In this document: positions 23,001 to 34,900 of the stretch, piece by piece
Position numbering within the stretch: position 1 is the stretch's first letter
Layout: each line of letters starts with the position of its first letter
The notes under the pieces: generated by a model
Databases searched by the model: none
Told to the model about the DNA's origin: nothing
The model's input: only the letters and a program-made list of their open reading frames with translations
Position numbers and translations under genes: made by a program
Assembly (NCBI RefSeq): GCF_040954835.1
Contig: NC_090698.1
Coordinates: 5,764,501-5,828,500, forward strand
Direction of reading: 5' to 3'
Length of the DNA stretch: 64,000 nucleotides
DNA from: Lepisosteus oculatus
Lineage: Eukaryota; Chordata; Actinopteri; Semionotiformes; Lepisosteidae

Positions 23001-26000
23001 GTGTGAGATGCCTGCAGCGTCGGTGTCACATTCCCCCCTCTTCTCCTTTGCCAGCCGACGCGCCTCAATGTGTTCAAGAACGACCAGGACACCTGGGACT
23101 ACACCAACCCCAATCTCAGCGGCCAAGGTAAAGTCTCCAGCCTGCCTGCCTTGCTGATCTCCGTCTGACTCCACACGGCACCCTCAGGCACCACTGTGGA
23201 GGGTGGGGTGGGGGCGGGTCTGGGGTGAGGGCGAACCTCACGCTATAGCGCCACTGAACAGAGAAGGGGGCGGAGTCCCCCCAGCGTCCCCCAGAACAGG
23301 GACGCTCCAGCGCCCTGCGGTAGGGCAGGGTATTGTGGGTGGGACTTCTGGCTCAGTGGCATTATGGCTGTGGCTGGGCACATGGTGTTTGGTCCTGTCC
23401 TCTGTCCTAACGGCACACTACAGCTTTCTTTTGGAGCAGGGACACACAAGGGATGTGAAGAGCATCTCCCAGGGCAGCTGTCTCTTCCGGGCGTGCGCGC
23501 AAACACAGGCAGACACCTGCGGTCACCCTTGCCCACACAGACTTGCACACTTCACGTGCCTTTGTCTTTGACTGCCCGGCACCCTTCACCCAGCCTCACC
23601 TGGTTTATTCCGTAGAGTCGCACTCATGTTTCCACTCCTCCTCGTTAAGCACCCGCTCGGTTAGGAGGTGTCGGTCGTGTGTTTTCCCACCTGCGCTCGT
23701 GTAGCGATACGTACGCGGGAGGCGTAGGCCCAATCCCCTGACCCGGTCCCGTTCGGACCCCTTGCCGGGGCCGCAGTGACTCGGGGAGCCGAGGGCGCCC
23801 TGGCAGGTTGTTCCAGCCCTGTTGTCGGTGGTGTCTCGCTGCCTGAGGATCGAAGGGTCAGGGAGAGAGCTCATCTCCACATCTCTTAGCCTGTGAATTC
23901 TGGGAGTGAGCTCAGCCAGCCAGGTGAGATGCTGGGTTGGTGAAGTGTGGCCATTTTTCCTGTTTTTCTTTTGCTCAGGTATTAGTTCCCTGTCTGGTCT
24001 GATCTCTGTAGTCACAGAGAGAAGAACTTTTTCAAACGACAGTCCTTAGTAATGACCTGGTTCATTACTACTGGACAGACTGACTTGAGACAGGAACCTG
24101 AGCGCTGAACTGGACAAAGGACACGTGCATCCAGTGTCCCTTCAATGTTCAGCAAGACGCGTATCCTCTTGCTTCATGTTACTTTCTCACTTACGAGAGA
24201 AATCCAACATAAGTCACAAACCTCTCGGTTTCTGCTTTCGGCTGGTCTTCCCTTCAGTCTGACCGTGTTGCGAATTAAGCCGTTCATGCACATAAAGGTC
24301 TGACTTTGCCCCTTGAAAAGAAAGCTCTTTGAAGTTTATGATCTGATTGTTTTCACCTTCCTGCATAGCTGCGAAGGCTTTCTTTTCAAGCTCTAAAGGG
24401 GTCATAGCCAACTTCGGACTTAATTTTAGACGGCCACGTTACAAAACCTCCCTTTCGCAGAATGGGAAGATCTGATTCTGAGCCAGAGCCTTGCGTGGAG
24501 GCGTTCTGGGAGGTGCGGGCCCAGCTAGGAAAGATGGCCGTGAAGTTTCCACGTTGTAACGAGTTGTCGTGTGGCGATCCGTCGAGCGTGGCGACACGGG
24601 AGTGCTTTGCTAACTCGCCCGATGGCTGCCCCAGAGGCCTGTGTGCTCTTCACATCCCTTGCGCGCTTACACAACGCAGGGTCCTCACCAACGCACATCC
24701 CAACTCCAGAAACAACAGCCAACATCCTCTCCAACAGCTACAGCAACAAGCTACAGAAACCCCACCCTCACCCCCTCCCCCAAAAAAGTCCCACAGCGGC
24801 AGCATCGGAAAACATGGGGGACACTTCACAAGCTCGCACCAGCGACCACACTGCTGCCATGCCATCGCAACACCGTCACCACAGAGGACGACATTTCTCA
24901 CTTAACCACTCAGAGAGAAAGAGAGGGAGAATCCTGAGCTCACCGCCACAGACCGGGGCAGCACCAGAGAGAAAGAGAGACACTGCGAGACCCCCGAGAC
25001 CAGAACATCAACATCAACACTCCCACCACAGCTGCAGATACATTGTGTTCAGACTGACATTCTCACCTCCCACAAGGCGCAAGAAGACTTCTTTTAAAGT
25101 GGTGTCGATTTTTTTTGTACACAATACATCCTTACCTCCATGGAGAGGGAGAGAGAGACAGAGGGGAGAGGGAAGGGCTGGGGTGGGGCTATATTGGCAC
25201 CGTGGTCCAAGCCAGGATTGAGCCATCGCATGTGCTCTCTTCACATGCCTGAAAGTTTGCCCTGACCACACCTTACTGCTGACAGAGGAGCCCTGCACTG
25301 CGACACTCGACTCGTGTGGAGAAACACGACACCAGAGAGGGGCAGAAACTCCACAAAGCCACCCCACTCACAAAAGTGAAAGAAAATCTACTGACAAAAA
25401 GGCAAAAGACACAGGGGGAGAGAGCGGGAGTCCATTCAGGGACACATTCAGCGCCACTGGTGGGTGCGCGGGCTCTGTTTGCTTTCTGGCACAAACACAA
25501 ACATCCGACCCGAAAGCGATCCACGCTCGTAACCCAGGCCAAGGCTGAGCCAGGACGCGCTTGTAGCAAACTCTGGGGAGGGGCAGGGTGGGCAGCACAC
25601 AGCCCATTAAACACGGAAGGACGCCGACATTGACACGGAAGAGAGACGTCTGACAAAGGGGCACGGCCACTCAGAAACCTCAACACCCTATTACAGCACA
25701 TCCAGACAGACAGACAGCCACGCTGCTCTCAGGCTAGAACCTCTTCGTGGAATCAGGTTTTTTTCCTTCCCTTTACCCCCCTTGGTTTTAAATAAAAACA
25801 CCCTTCTACTCCTTGTGTTTTCTGCTCTTTTTACTTTAAAAAACAAATTTGAATACAAGCTTTTGTGCTGTAGAAAAGGTCTCTATTGACGACTCTGTAA
25901 CGACTCCCATGTGATGCAGGTTTGGGATTGTGTGTCTGTTGAGGACATCCGTCTTTCTGAACAGTGCAAAATGTCTGCTTGCTGTCGAACCACGGTAAGC

Positions 26001-29000
26001 AGTTTATTTTACAAAAAAAAAAGCAACGGCGGCCGTCACGACGAGGGCGCAGTAAAAAAGGCTTGTTCTGGTACGAGGACGGAGAGAATTGAGTTAATTT
26101 GAGCGGTTGGAGGTGCGGTGTGGTGTTAGGGAGCCGGCTGCCTCTGCCCCATGCTCCCCTTATCCTCTCATCGAGGCCAGTAAGTAAAGCTCAACTTTTT
26201 GTTTTCTATTCTTAAGACCTTTGTAAATCCGTAGACATGTCTTGTTACTTTCATTACTGTAAAAGCTGCAGGCTGCTCTGGGAGTCTTCCTCGGCCATGT
26301 GCACTTTCGGTCCCCAGTGTCGTGGATCACCTAAGAGTTTTCTGGGGAGGGGTGTGCTGTTGTGTTCTTCAGCAGGCTGCCCCCATCTCACTTCTGTTTC
26401 GGTGCGCCTCGGCGTGCAGTACTCCAGCTGTGAGATGCGATCAGAGAGGTGTTTTTGTGCTCTGTTGGTAGAGTTACAGTGGCTTCAGATCGCGCTCGCC
26501 GTATTGCGCTGGCTTTGTTTAGCGTCGTTTACGGGGGCTGTTCCCCCCCCCAGCAGTTTGAGCAAGAGCGCGGTGCTGTAGCGAAGACTCCCACAGCCAT
26601 GCTTGTTTCTGAACAGTGCTGACGTTCAATAAAGGCAGTGATGTTACCCTTTCCACTGGAGGGAGTCGCACTCATTTCTTCCGACTTGTACTTTTCTGCT
26701 GCGCGCCTGGCTTTGCAGACTGTGTGGGAGGGGGGCGGGGGTCTTGTTCCTTTTCTTCGCCACTGGGTAAAGCTGGTCTCTCAGTCTGCGAAGGCCAGGG
26801 TCGCGTCCTAGCAGAGGAATCCGTTCTCTGTATCAGTTGGGGATTTATTTTTTTAATCCACTGTGCGATTTTATTTCTGGCTCCTGATTTCATGTATCTT
26901 CTCTCATCCCAAATAAAATGTAATCTCTGTGTCTTTGTTCCCTTACAAGAAAGTATTGTTTTTTACATGGCCATAGTATTCATTTTAAGATGTTGTAAAA
27001 CCTGAATCTTTGTTTTTGTGCTATTTAGTAAGCTGTTGTTTTGTTTTGTTTTTCACGTGTGTGGGGGCTGTGACAACTTAATGGTGCTGTTGGTCTCAAT
27101 AGTTTGTGAAACGGGTCCTCCCGCAGGCCAATAGACTCTCCTGAGTGTCTGCTGGGACAAAGAAAGGGGGGAGTCCCTCCCTGCCTTGCCCCGTGGTTTT
27201 GGGGTTGGTGGAGTCAAACACCAGACCCTCTGGATGTGTAGCACTGCAGCTTTTGTGCATGAGCAGCTCCTACAATGTGCTCAATTCTCCTGTACTGTAT
27301 GGGAATGTCCTGGATTTGAATTTCCTGTAAATGTTAGTGGTGTTGGTTTATTGATTTCAGACCAACTGCCAGAAACAGACAGGCTTGAGCGGTCTCTGTA
27401 GCCCTGTAGCTCATCCAAATTTCCAGTCTGTTGGGTATTGCAAAATTCTTTAAGAGACAGTTTTAAATTGACCTTGGCGAGGAGTTTGCAAACATGGCCT
27501 GATCCACAGTTAATTCTAGCAGTGTTGCTGTCGTTCTCAGAGACACTGCTTGGTGCTGTTGGTTTTGCCAGTTTTCATGCTCATGTGTTGGTAGCGCAGG
27601 CTTATGATGTCTAGGGGGCACATTGACCGCGTCTTGATTGGTCATGGTTAAAGTTACACAGGGAATCGTGGATTTTAGCAGTTGCCGCTCTCTGCTCAAA
27701 AGCCAATGGTCTCTTCGCAGATACTGTTGCCATTTTGCTCTTTCTTGGTTACATCTGCGTGAAGTGGAGATGTTGGCTTTTGCGCAGGAGAACGGGATCA
27801 TCCGGACTGAGCAGGATGAACCTGCAGCTGGTGAAACCTGGAGTAGATGAGGCAGTGGGGGTTTGGATTGCTTGCCCTTGGGGACTTTCTCCACACACTG
27901 ACAGTCTTACCTTCTGCCTCTGTGTACTGCAGATATGAACTCGAACCCCAACAAGAGGCAGAGGCAGCCCGCGCTGCTAGGAGATCACCCTCCGGAGTAC
28001 GGTAGGCACTTCGATACCTGTGTCTCCGTGTCATGTGGTGCAGTTTGTCCTTGTGTGTGTGTGTGTGTATGCAGGTGTGCTGCAGTGTGACAAGACGGAT
28101 GGTGTGTGTGCTTGAGAGTAGCTTGGGCAGGGCTCACCTCTCGCTCTCTCTCGGCTGCAGGCGGCCCTCAGGGAGGCTATCATGGCCACTACCACGATGA
28201 CAGCTATGGGCCCCCGCCCCCTCCTCACTATGAGGGCCGGCGCATGGGGCCACCGATGGGCGGGCCACGGCGGGGGGGCCACAGCCAGCGGTACGGGGGG
28301 CCGCAGTACGGACACCCCCCTCCTCCTCCTCCCCCTCCCCCGGAGTACAGCCCGCACGCCGACTCTCCCGTCGTCATGGTGTACGGCCTGGAGCCTTCCA
28401 AGATGAACGCGGACCGGGTGTTCAACGTCTTCTGTCTCTATGGCAACGTCGAGAGGGTGAGCGACTCCGCCGATGACGTTTCTTAAAGAGCTCTAATCCC
28501 TGGAGTTTATCGGCTCAGCTGTGCTTCTGTAGCTAAAAACCGGTGGTTTGACAGCTGTGTGGTGGGATGAAGGAGGAAGGGACAGCAGTGACATTTCTCC
28601 CTCCCGCTGCCTTGCAGGTAAAGTTTATGAAGAGTAAGCCTGGAGCTGCCATGGTAGAGATGGGCGACTGCTACGCTGTGGACCGTGCCATAACTCACCT
28701 CAACAACAACTTCCTGTTCGGACAGAAGCTCAACGTGTGGTAAGTGAGCAGGCTTGTCCCTCTCCTTCCCCCTCTCTTCCTGCGGCAGGTTGAGATGATG
28801 GTCTCTCGTCTCATTTTCCCTCTTTCTGTTCCTCCCTCCCTCTCCAGCGTGTCCAAGCAGCAGGCCATCATGCCCGGCCAGTCCTACGAGTTGGAGGACG
28901 GCACCAGCAGCTTCAAGGACTTCCACGGCTCGCGGAACAACCGCTTTACTTCCCCGGAGCAGGCCGCCAAGAACCGCATCCAGCACCCCAGCAACGTCCT

Positions 29001-30547
29001 GCACTTCTTCAACGCCCAGCCTGACGTCACCGTGGAGATCTTCAACCAGGTGGGCAGGGAGTCTTCCTCGTGGGTGGGGACAGATATCGGGATGTTGCTT
29101 TGCTTGGAAAGCCACTGCTAGAGTGTGCGGCGTCTGGCTGTTCGCCCGCCGCTATCTCAGAGACGTGCCTCATGTCAACCGACAGCTGACCTCTGCTTTT
29201 ATCTGGGTGTTTCAGATCTGTGAGGAGTTGGGAGTCAAGAGCCCATCTAACGTGAAGCTCTTTTCGGGAAAGAGTAAGTACTCCCAGTAATCCCACTTAC
29301 TATACGCTGTCTGTCCTGATTTCTCTACGGGTTTCTGATATGAAGCCTCCTGTCTGCACCTGTGGCATGGAATGCTGTTCTGTGTCTGTCCTGTGCCGCT
29401 GTCTTCAACCTGCCTGTGGTAATTCCAGGGAGAGACTGTAGTCATCTGAGTTCTCCTGTGGGCCTTCTCGCCGCCAGCTCTGCAAAAGAGAGACACCTTG
29501 CTAAGAGTGTCTGAGTGTTTGATGGTAGCGGAGACTCGAGTAAAAATAAAAGGCCTTTGGCCCCCTAATAGACAGGCCGAGACAGCCTAACCTTACCGTG
29601 CAAACAGTAACAGTCAATACATAAATAGGACATAGTGCATAGAACTGGGGCTGTGCCGTGTGATGAAGGCACAGGGCCCGTCTTCATAGCCACATTGCAG
29701 TACACTTGCTTAGTTAAAACTGGTTTGCGCAGCAGGCGTCTTCTCGCAGACAGTGAGTGAAGTGTGCAGAGGCTTTTACCACTGGTGGATGCAGTGTGAA
29801 TAAATTGGACTCCGTATCCGTCTCTCTCCTCATGTGGGGGCGCAGGCGAGCGCAGTTCGTCCGGCCTGCTAGAGTGGGATTCCATCAACGACGCCATGGA
29901 GGCCCTGGCCATGATGAACCACTTCCAGATGAAGAACCCCAGTAAGTAGAGCGTTTGTGCCGGCTCGTGTGCCATCCCGTAGTCCTCTCGAGCCACTTGG
30001 GATCTGGATCGGCTCGCCCGGGGAGCTCGTGTGGGCTAGGCTGACGCGGGACTCTGAGCTCCCGCTGTTGAGTGGAGGAGACAGGGAGTTACGGGGACTG
30101 GCGGGGAGGTCTCCGCGAGACTCTGGTTATTTGTAAATCGCACCACGTCACTTGTGGAGATGATCCTGTGGCGAGACGGTCTAGCCGCCCGTGTTTGGCC
30201 TGCGTGGCTCTCGCTCCAGTCGGGTGAGAGTCTCTGCAGGTTTAGGACGGCAAGCGACAGTGGCGGAGGGGCGCTGGGGGCAAGTATCCTTGCACGCCCG
30301 GCTCAGCAGTGAGCGCTTCCCACGTGTTCAAGCTTGTGCCCCTCGCCGACCGCGGCCCCAGGGCTCCGTGCCTGATGATGGCTCCTGGAGGTGTTAGTCA
30401 TTTCAGGCCTCGTCTGTCTCGTTCTCCCTCTGGGGGCAGAGGATACTTTAGCACAAAAGCTTTCTAATGTTGTTTCTTTCTCCCCTAGATGGTCCCTACC
30501 CCTACACCCTCAAGCTGTGCTTCTCCACTGCGCAGCACGCCAACTAG
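20082..30547 (+). CDS. hnrnpl: Heterogeneous nuclear ribonucleoprotein L
   Basis: Nuclear RNA-binding protein that recognises CA-repeat and CA-rich RNA and regulates alternative splicing and mRNA stability. Coding exons: 20082-20171, 21655-21773, 21873-22110, 22297-22382, 22805-22901, 23055-23127, 27933-28001, 28161-28456, 28618-28739, 28848-29049, 29216-29273, 29846-29941 and 30489-30547; 1605 nt, 534 aa plus TAG. Four RRMs lie near residues 41-115, 132-210, 327-405 and 445-530. A Gly/Pro-rich linker at 235-325 has a nine-proline run. The N-terminus is shorter than in human (589 aa), lacking most of the glycine stretch. The exon 1 donor (ACG|GTGGGG) is the least certain junction; all others join conserved hnRNP L sequence. 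Intron 4 is AT-AC (minor class). Linkage to ech1 matches human 19q13.2, supporting HNRNPL rather than HNRNPLL. Confidence 0.97.
20172..21654 (+). other. hnrnpl intron 1, CpG island continuation
   Basis: A 1.5 kb CpG-rich first intron, probably part of the promoter CpG island that starts near 19500. GC-rich blocks with GTAACGGCAGCCCGGGCGCG repeat at about 20511 and 20547. No additional coding exon is supported. Confidence 0.6.
22383..22804 (+). other. hnrnpl intron 4: AT-AC U12-type (minor spliceosome) intron
   Basis: The 5' end is ATATCCTTT (22383-22391), an exact match to the AT-AC U12 consensus. The 3' end is GCAC, and TTCCTTGAT at 22787-22795 matches the U12 branch consensus TTCCTTRAY with the branch A 10 nt from the intron end. 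Splicing GTG GA to A TTC GAC restores the hnRNP L sequence VEFDSVQSAQ in frame. No GT-AG alternative does this. Confidence 0.96.
22411..22434 (+). repeat. CA-dinucleotide repeat in the U12-type intron
   Basis: A (CA)n tract with one CG interruption, in sense orientation, starting 28 nt inside hnrnpl intron 4. CA repeats are the best known hnRNP L binding motif. Confidence 0.9.
24461..24512 (+). other. Candidate poison exon in hnrnpl intron 6
   Basis: The acceptor is CCTCCCTTTCGCAG (ends 24460) and the donor is GGGAG|GTGCGG (GT at 24513). The 52 nt exon has no stop itself but shifts the frame. Reading on through exon 7 into exon 8 gives TGA near 28200, many junctions upstream of the normal stop, which would trigger nonsense-mediated decay. 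It lies about 130 nt before the CA-rich cluster. This is a by-eye prediction with a modest donor. Confidence 0.3.
24640..25740 (+). promoter_or_regulatory. CA-rich putative splicing-regulatory cluster of hnrnpl
   Basis: About 1.1 kb in which ACA, CAC and CCACA motifs are very dense on the sense strand, with few T runs (for example around 24660-24900, 24960-25030, 25320-25520 and 25660-25720). Composition differs sharply from the flanking T-rich intron. An open frame of 216 codons (24571-25221) is a by-product of the biased composition. Location and content match an hnRNP L-responsive element. Confidence 0.6.
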
Positions 30548-30898
30548 CTGCCCCTCACCGTCGCCGTGGAGACCACCTCCTCGCCCGCACCCTCACCTTC
30601 TCCTGTTCGCCTTGTCCCGGGAGCCACCCGGCTGCTCGTGTCCGTCTGTCGCGTTTGTCTTTGAGTTTTAACCGTGGAGCTCCGCTGTCGCAGAGGAAAG
30701 TATTACAATCGCACTAGGGAGTAACGCTGTTTTAGCGGTGACAGAGATGTGCTTATTTTGTACCAGTATTTTTTTTAGTTTTTTCGCACATGCTACGCTG
30801 TCTGTCCGATCAGCACCACAGCTCCATGAGATGGAAATTACCAAGTGTAAAAAGAGTGGATTTCTTTTTTTTATTTTGTGTTTTTTGTTTCCAATCTC

Positions 30899-30904
30899 AA
30901 TAAA
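30899..30904 (+). terminator. hnrnpl polyadenylation signal AATAAA
   Basis: A canonical AATAAA about 350 nt after the stop, followed by a GT/T-rich element (CTTGTTTTTTTTTG near 30930). It defines a 3' UTR of about 0.37 kb. Confidence 0.85.
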
Positions 30905-31150
30905 AATTTAAACAGAACTGTGGGGGCTCTCTTGTTTTTTTTTGTTCTTGGTGAAGCTGCCCTTGGTGGTCAGTACCTGTGTCAGTTTTTGAAAATGAAG
31001 CTGCAGAGGTGGTTCGGGTGTGTTTGAACCCTGGTTCCTGGAGGCCCAGATCAAGGCTTTACGGTGATCAGGTGTAGCCCTTCCTACTACAGCTGATTTC
31101 TCAACAAGCAATTGAAATGGAGCAAGTCGTGACAAAGGTGTTTCACAGGT

Positions 31151-31300
31151 AATAATTGCTTACACTTATATAGCGCTTTTCTGGACACTCCACTCAAAGC
31201 GCTTTACAGGTAATGGGGTCTCCCCTCCACCACCACCAGTGTGCGGCATCCACCTGATGCTGGAGGCAGGAGGCACTCTGCTTCTATCTGAGTGACAGGT
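31151..31300 (-). mobile_element. SINE3-type SINE, 3' fragment
   Basis: It reads TTGCTTACACTTATATAGCG, then CTGGACACTCCACTCAAAGC and CCCCTCCACCACCACCAGTG, i.e. the reversed 3' tail of the SINE3 family. It lies between the hnrnpl polyA site and the ech1 start. The 5' part is missing. Confidence 0.8.
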
Positions 31301-31399
31301 GCCCTTTTAGTGCAGGTGGAGCTACCTGTGAATGGATGCTGTTAGGCGATGGTTGAGGTGTAGGACTAGGAAGAACCACGTGTTGTACATAATTGCAAG

Positions 31400-31928
31400 C
31401 TGGCTGTTTTCAGCTTTCTGTGCAATATTTGGGGTGAGAGTTACTGTCACGTCATACTTTATATTTTAACCAATAAGTAGTCGAAACTTCAGTTCGACGT
31501 GAAAACTGCAAGGAACTTGCCGAGCCCAGAGACTTCTGAAAACTAAATCTTCAGCGACATTCGCTTGTTTCGAAAAGGAGCGAGTCGGGGCGTTTCGAAC
31601 CAGCTCGGCTTCCGTACTCTCTTAGAGCAATGGCTGTGTCGCAACATAAAGGGGTAGTCAATAAAAACGGTAAGCGGAACCGACAAGGTCATTCATGACG
31701 ACGCTGGAAAATTTACGTCGCAATTAGATATGAGTGGTAGCATCATTCTCGTGTTCGGGCGTATGATGAGAGGTAGTCCTGGGCACCATTTAGATTTTAC
31801 ATCGTAAATGTTCTCTCTTCCCCGGTCGTACGTACGCTTCCTTGAATGTTAAGCACTTTGGAGATGGTCCCTTCGTCCGCGGTAAATGGGTCAAAGGTCG
31901 GCCAGGTCTCTACACTGTCAGGACTGCT
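31400..31928 (+). promoter_or_regulatory. Probable ech1 promoter and 5' UTR region
   Basis: The interval between the SINE fragment and the ech1 start codon has moderately CpG-containing sequence (31490-31930). hnrnpl and ech1 are in head-to-tail order with only about 1.0 kb from polyA signal to start codon. The transcription start cannot be fixed by eye, and I see no convincing TATA box. Confidence 0.4.
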
Positions 31929-34900
31929 ATGGCTGGTATCGCTCTTCGCTGTGCGCTGGGAAAACGTGAGTTTCTTGTTAACAGGTTGGAAGGTTGCGTT
32001 GACAGACTTATCGAAACAAAGCGTTAATCACCAGTGGCAATGTTCTCCCTTCCGCTAGCCGATTTAGTCGCGTCTGCTAGCAACCCATCAAACTGGTTTT
32101 AAATTCTTGTCCCGTGGCTTCAACAAGCAACCAAACTTTGCGCCAGCGGTAACAGTGTTTAACAATTAAACTGCACTCCCGAACAGCAGTGTCAGCATCT
32201 ATCACCCCCGTCCGCGCTTCACTGAGCTCATTTTGGAAGCCGTGTTAAAATCCTTATGGAAAAAAAGTTTCTTAAGCCAGTGGCGCGGATCTGGTGGGCT
32301 GTGTATGAAGTGGGTGAGAGGTCACGCGTTGCTTTTCCAGTGAGTGACCCCACTGAAATTCTGCAACATAACGAGGGTTTTAGAACGATCGATGAACCAC
32401 AATGTTGTCTCAGCAATAACAATTAACAATACGTTTACAACAAACACAATATTTAGGAGGCTCGCTACGCTGTGACAGGAAATCACACTCTGGGCTGCAG
32501 CTCTGTTGAGGTTTCTCCCCAGTAGGATTGAAGCTGTTCTGATTCTGGCAGCTGTGGGACTTCTGGGATTAGAATTGTTATTTTGGGGGAAGAATGTTTG
32601 TCTAATCCCAGAGTATTTCTACCAGTGCAGCAGAAAGTGTCTCTTCTGTGTCTGCTTCTCCCTGCTGGCAGTGGAGCACAACCTGTCCTCTCTGGTCAGT
32701 CAGGTCTGTCTGTGTCCAGTTTCTATGGCCAGGCTGTGGTCACTGAGCCTGTCCTCTCTGGACAGCCAGGTCTGTCTGTGTCCAGTGTCTATGGTCAATG
32801 AGACCATACTTGGTCAAGGTCTGATTCTCCTTTTTGTCTCCCACCCTGGTCCAGTACTGGTCAGTGTGTTGTCTGCTTTCGTTCAGAAGCCTCTGTTTCT
32901 TGGATTCTAGAATGTCTCTGTTTACCAGTGTCCATTCCCTCACCCCAGTCTGCCCCCTCTCTCCTGTCCCAGTCTGCCCCCTCTCTCCTGTCCCAGTCTG
33001 CTCCTCTCTCCTGTCCCTCTCTGCTCCTCTCTCCAGCCTGCTGTAATCCTGTCTCTCCTGTCCCTCTCTGCTCCTCTCTCCTGCCCTGCTGTAATCCTGT
33101 CTCTCCCTCTCTCCTACAGGCCCGGCCTCGTGGCTCCCCAGACTGGGCGTGGTCAGGGCCATGTCGTCGGGGGCGGGGGCTGAGCCCGAGCCCCCCGCGG
33201 CGTTCGAGACGCTGCGTGTTACCAGGGTAACGGACACGGTGACCCACGTGGAGCTGCACCGCCCGGAGAAGCGCAACGCCATGAACAGAGCTTTCTGGAG
33301 GTGGGTGGGCGGGGCGCACGCAGGGGGCGCGCTAACGGGGAAGAGTGACAGTGGAGAGGAGGCTGATGGGAGGAAGTGAACTGATCTGAGGATCTTAGCC
33401 AGCTGTTTGTTTTAAAGAAGTCAGGGTATCTACAAGAGCATGGAGCCATAGTGTTCCATACTCCCACAACCCTTTGTGTAAAGACTTGCCTCCTGTTCAC
33501 GTTTCACTGTTCAGTCTGAACACGTCCAACTCTGTCGATGGCTTTGAGGGTTGTGGACGCTTCGATCAGGCTCCCTGTAGTTTGTCTGCGTAGTCAGAGC
33601 GCAGGGTCAGCCATTTATACGGCGCCCCTGGAGCAGTTTGTGGTAATCTGGATAGCTGCACCTGGATAATGCCACGCCACCTGTCTCTCTCTCTCTCCTC
33701 CTTTCTCTTTCCTCCTGTCTCTCTCTCTCTCTCTCTCCTCCTCTCTCCCTCTCTCCCGCTGTCTGTGTCTCAGGGAGATGGTGCAGTGTTTCTCTCAGAT
33801 CTCTGCGGACCCGGAGTGCCGTGCCGTTGTGGTTTCAGGAGCTGGTAAAATATTCACTGCCGGTAAGACGGAGATGGAGCCCGGCTGTGCTGTCGTCTGT
33901 GTGGACAAGAGCAGGCCGTAGCTCCTGACCAGCAGTACTGTAGAGCCAGTCTGGGGTCTGGGTTCAAGCTCCGTGAAGTTGGCCCCCCTACAGACGGCAG
34001 AAACGATGAAACCCACCTCATTCGTTAGCGCTACGTTTGTGCCTGTTTGTGCCGTTGAAAGTAGCGTTTGTGTCCCAAGATATAGCGCCTTGACGTTCCA
34101 GTGATCACGTGACCATACACGGCGCGTTTGACCTCCAGTGACCCCGTCTGCCGAGTTCAAGCGCTCTGTTACCGGCGCGAGAGTAACAGTTCTGCAAGTC
34201 TGTTCCTCTGTTTGCCCTGGTGAAGGTGCAGCGGTGGAGTTTGCGTTTAATATCATTATCTCCTACGCGTTTGTGTGAACAGGAAAATTAATTAATTAAT
34301 TTCGGTTCCAATATCGTACCCGAATCAGAAGAGCTGCGGGTGAAGCCTTAAATAGCGAAGAGGCTTTAATGAACTCATCTTAATACCTCATAGCGGTGTC
34401 CTTTTTTAGAAATCTGAAGAAGTAAAAGGCTTCGCATTGTCTCTTTCTCACATAAACACAGGCATCAAGGGACGTGTGAAAATTCACCCTGTCTGTCGAG
34501 CCACGTATTTTAAAAGACCTGAATTTGCAACTTTCTGAACCATTGATGCTCTTCGTTATCCAAAGCACATTCGCCAACGTGAAAAGGAACCAGTATTTCA
34601 GGACTTTTTTTTTTTTAAAGGGGCACTATGTATAAAGTTTAGACAGTTCATAACACATGCGAGTCTTCCATCTCACACATGCAGACCGCAGCAATATTGG
34701 AAAATATTCTTCTTTTCACAGAACAGAAGTGAACATATGTCTAGGTTCTCTGAAAAACTGGCGTTATCCACGTGTTTGTATTTACAGGGGTCTTATGCGC
34801 AAACATGAAACGATGAGCTCACAGTCCTTTTATCTGTGTGTTCCTGGTCAGCCCTTGGTGTAGAATACAGCGTGAGGGCACGCCTTGACCTCTGAAGACA

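Larger units (their letters stand above)
23128..27932 (+). other. hnrnpl intron 6, long, with CA-rich tract
   Basis: At 4.8 kb it is by far the longest intron of the gene. It contains CA-rich sequence near 23498-23560 and the long CA-rich region 24640-25740, listed separately. The remainder (25750-27900) is T-rich with no repeat I recognise. In mammals this intron carries the CA-controlled poison exon used for hnRNP L autoregulation. Confidence 0.7.

Noticed and set aside
24214-24411. Minus-strand ORF of 65 codons with unusually protein-like composition
   Set aside because: I cannot match it to a family, it has no partner exons, and it lies in hnrnpl intron 6. It could be an unrecognised mobile-element remnant, but nothing supports a gene.
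24571-25221. A 216-codon open frame in hnrnpl intron 6
   Set aside because: It arises from CA/AC-rich, stop-poor composition; the translation is low-complexity with no domain, and the region is intronic.
32740-33319. Overlapping minus-strand ORFs of 152-180 codons rich in Arg, Glu and Gln
   Set aside because: They are antisense to a CT-rich tandem repeat and ech1 exon 2; the charge-rich translation is a product of the repeat.
33149-33379. An ech1 start codon in exon 2 (33149 or 33161)
   Set aside because: These would give a protein without a leader, whereas 31929-31965 joins in frame through consensus splice sites and yields a typical mitochondrial leader. A shorter peroxisomal form from the internal ATG is still possible.
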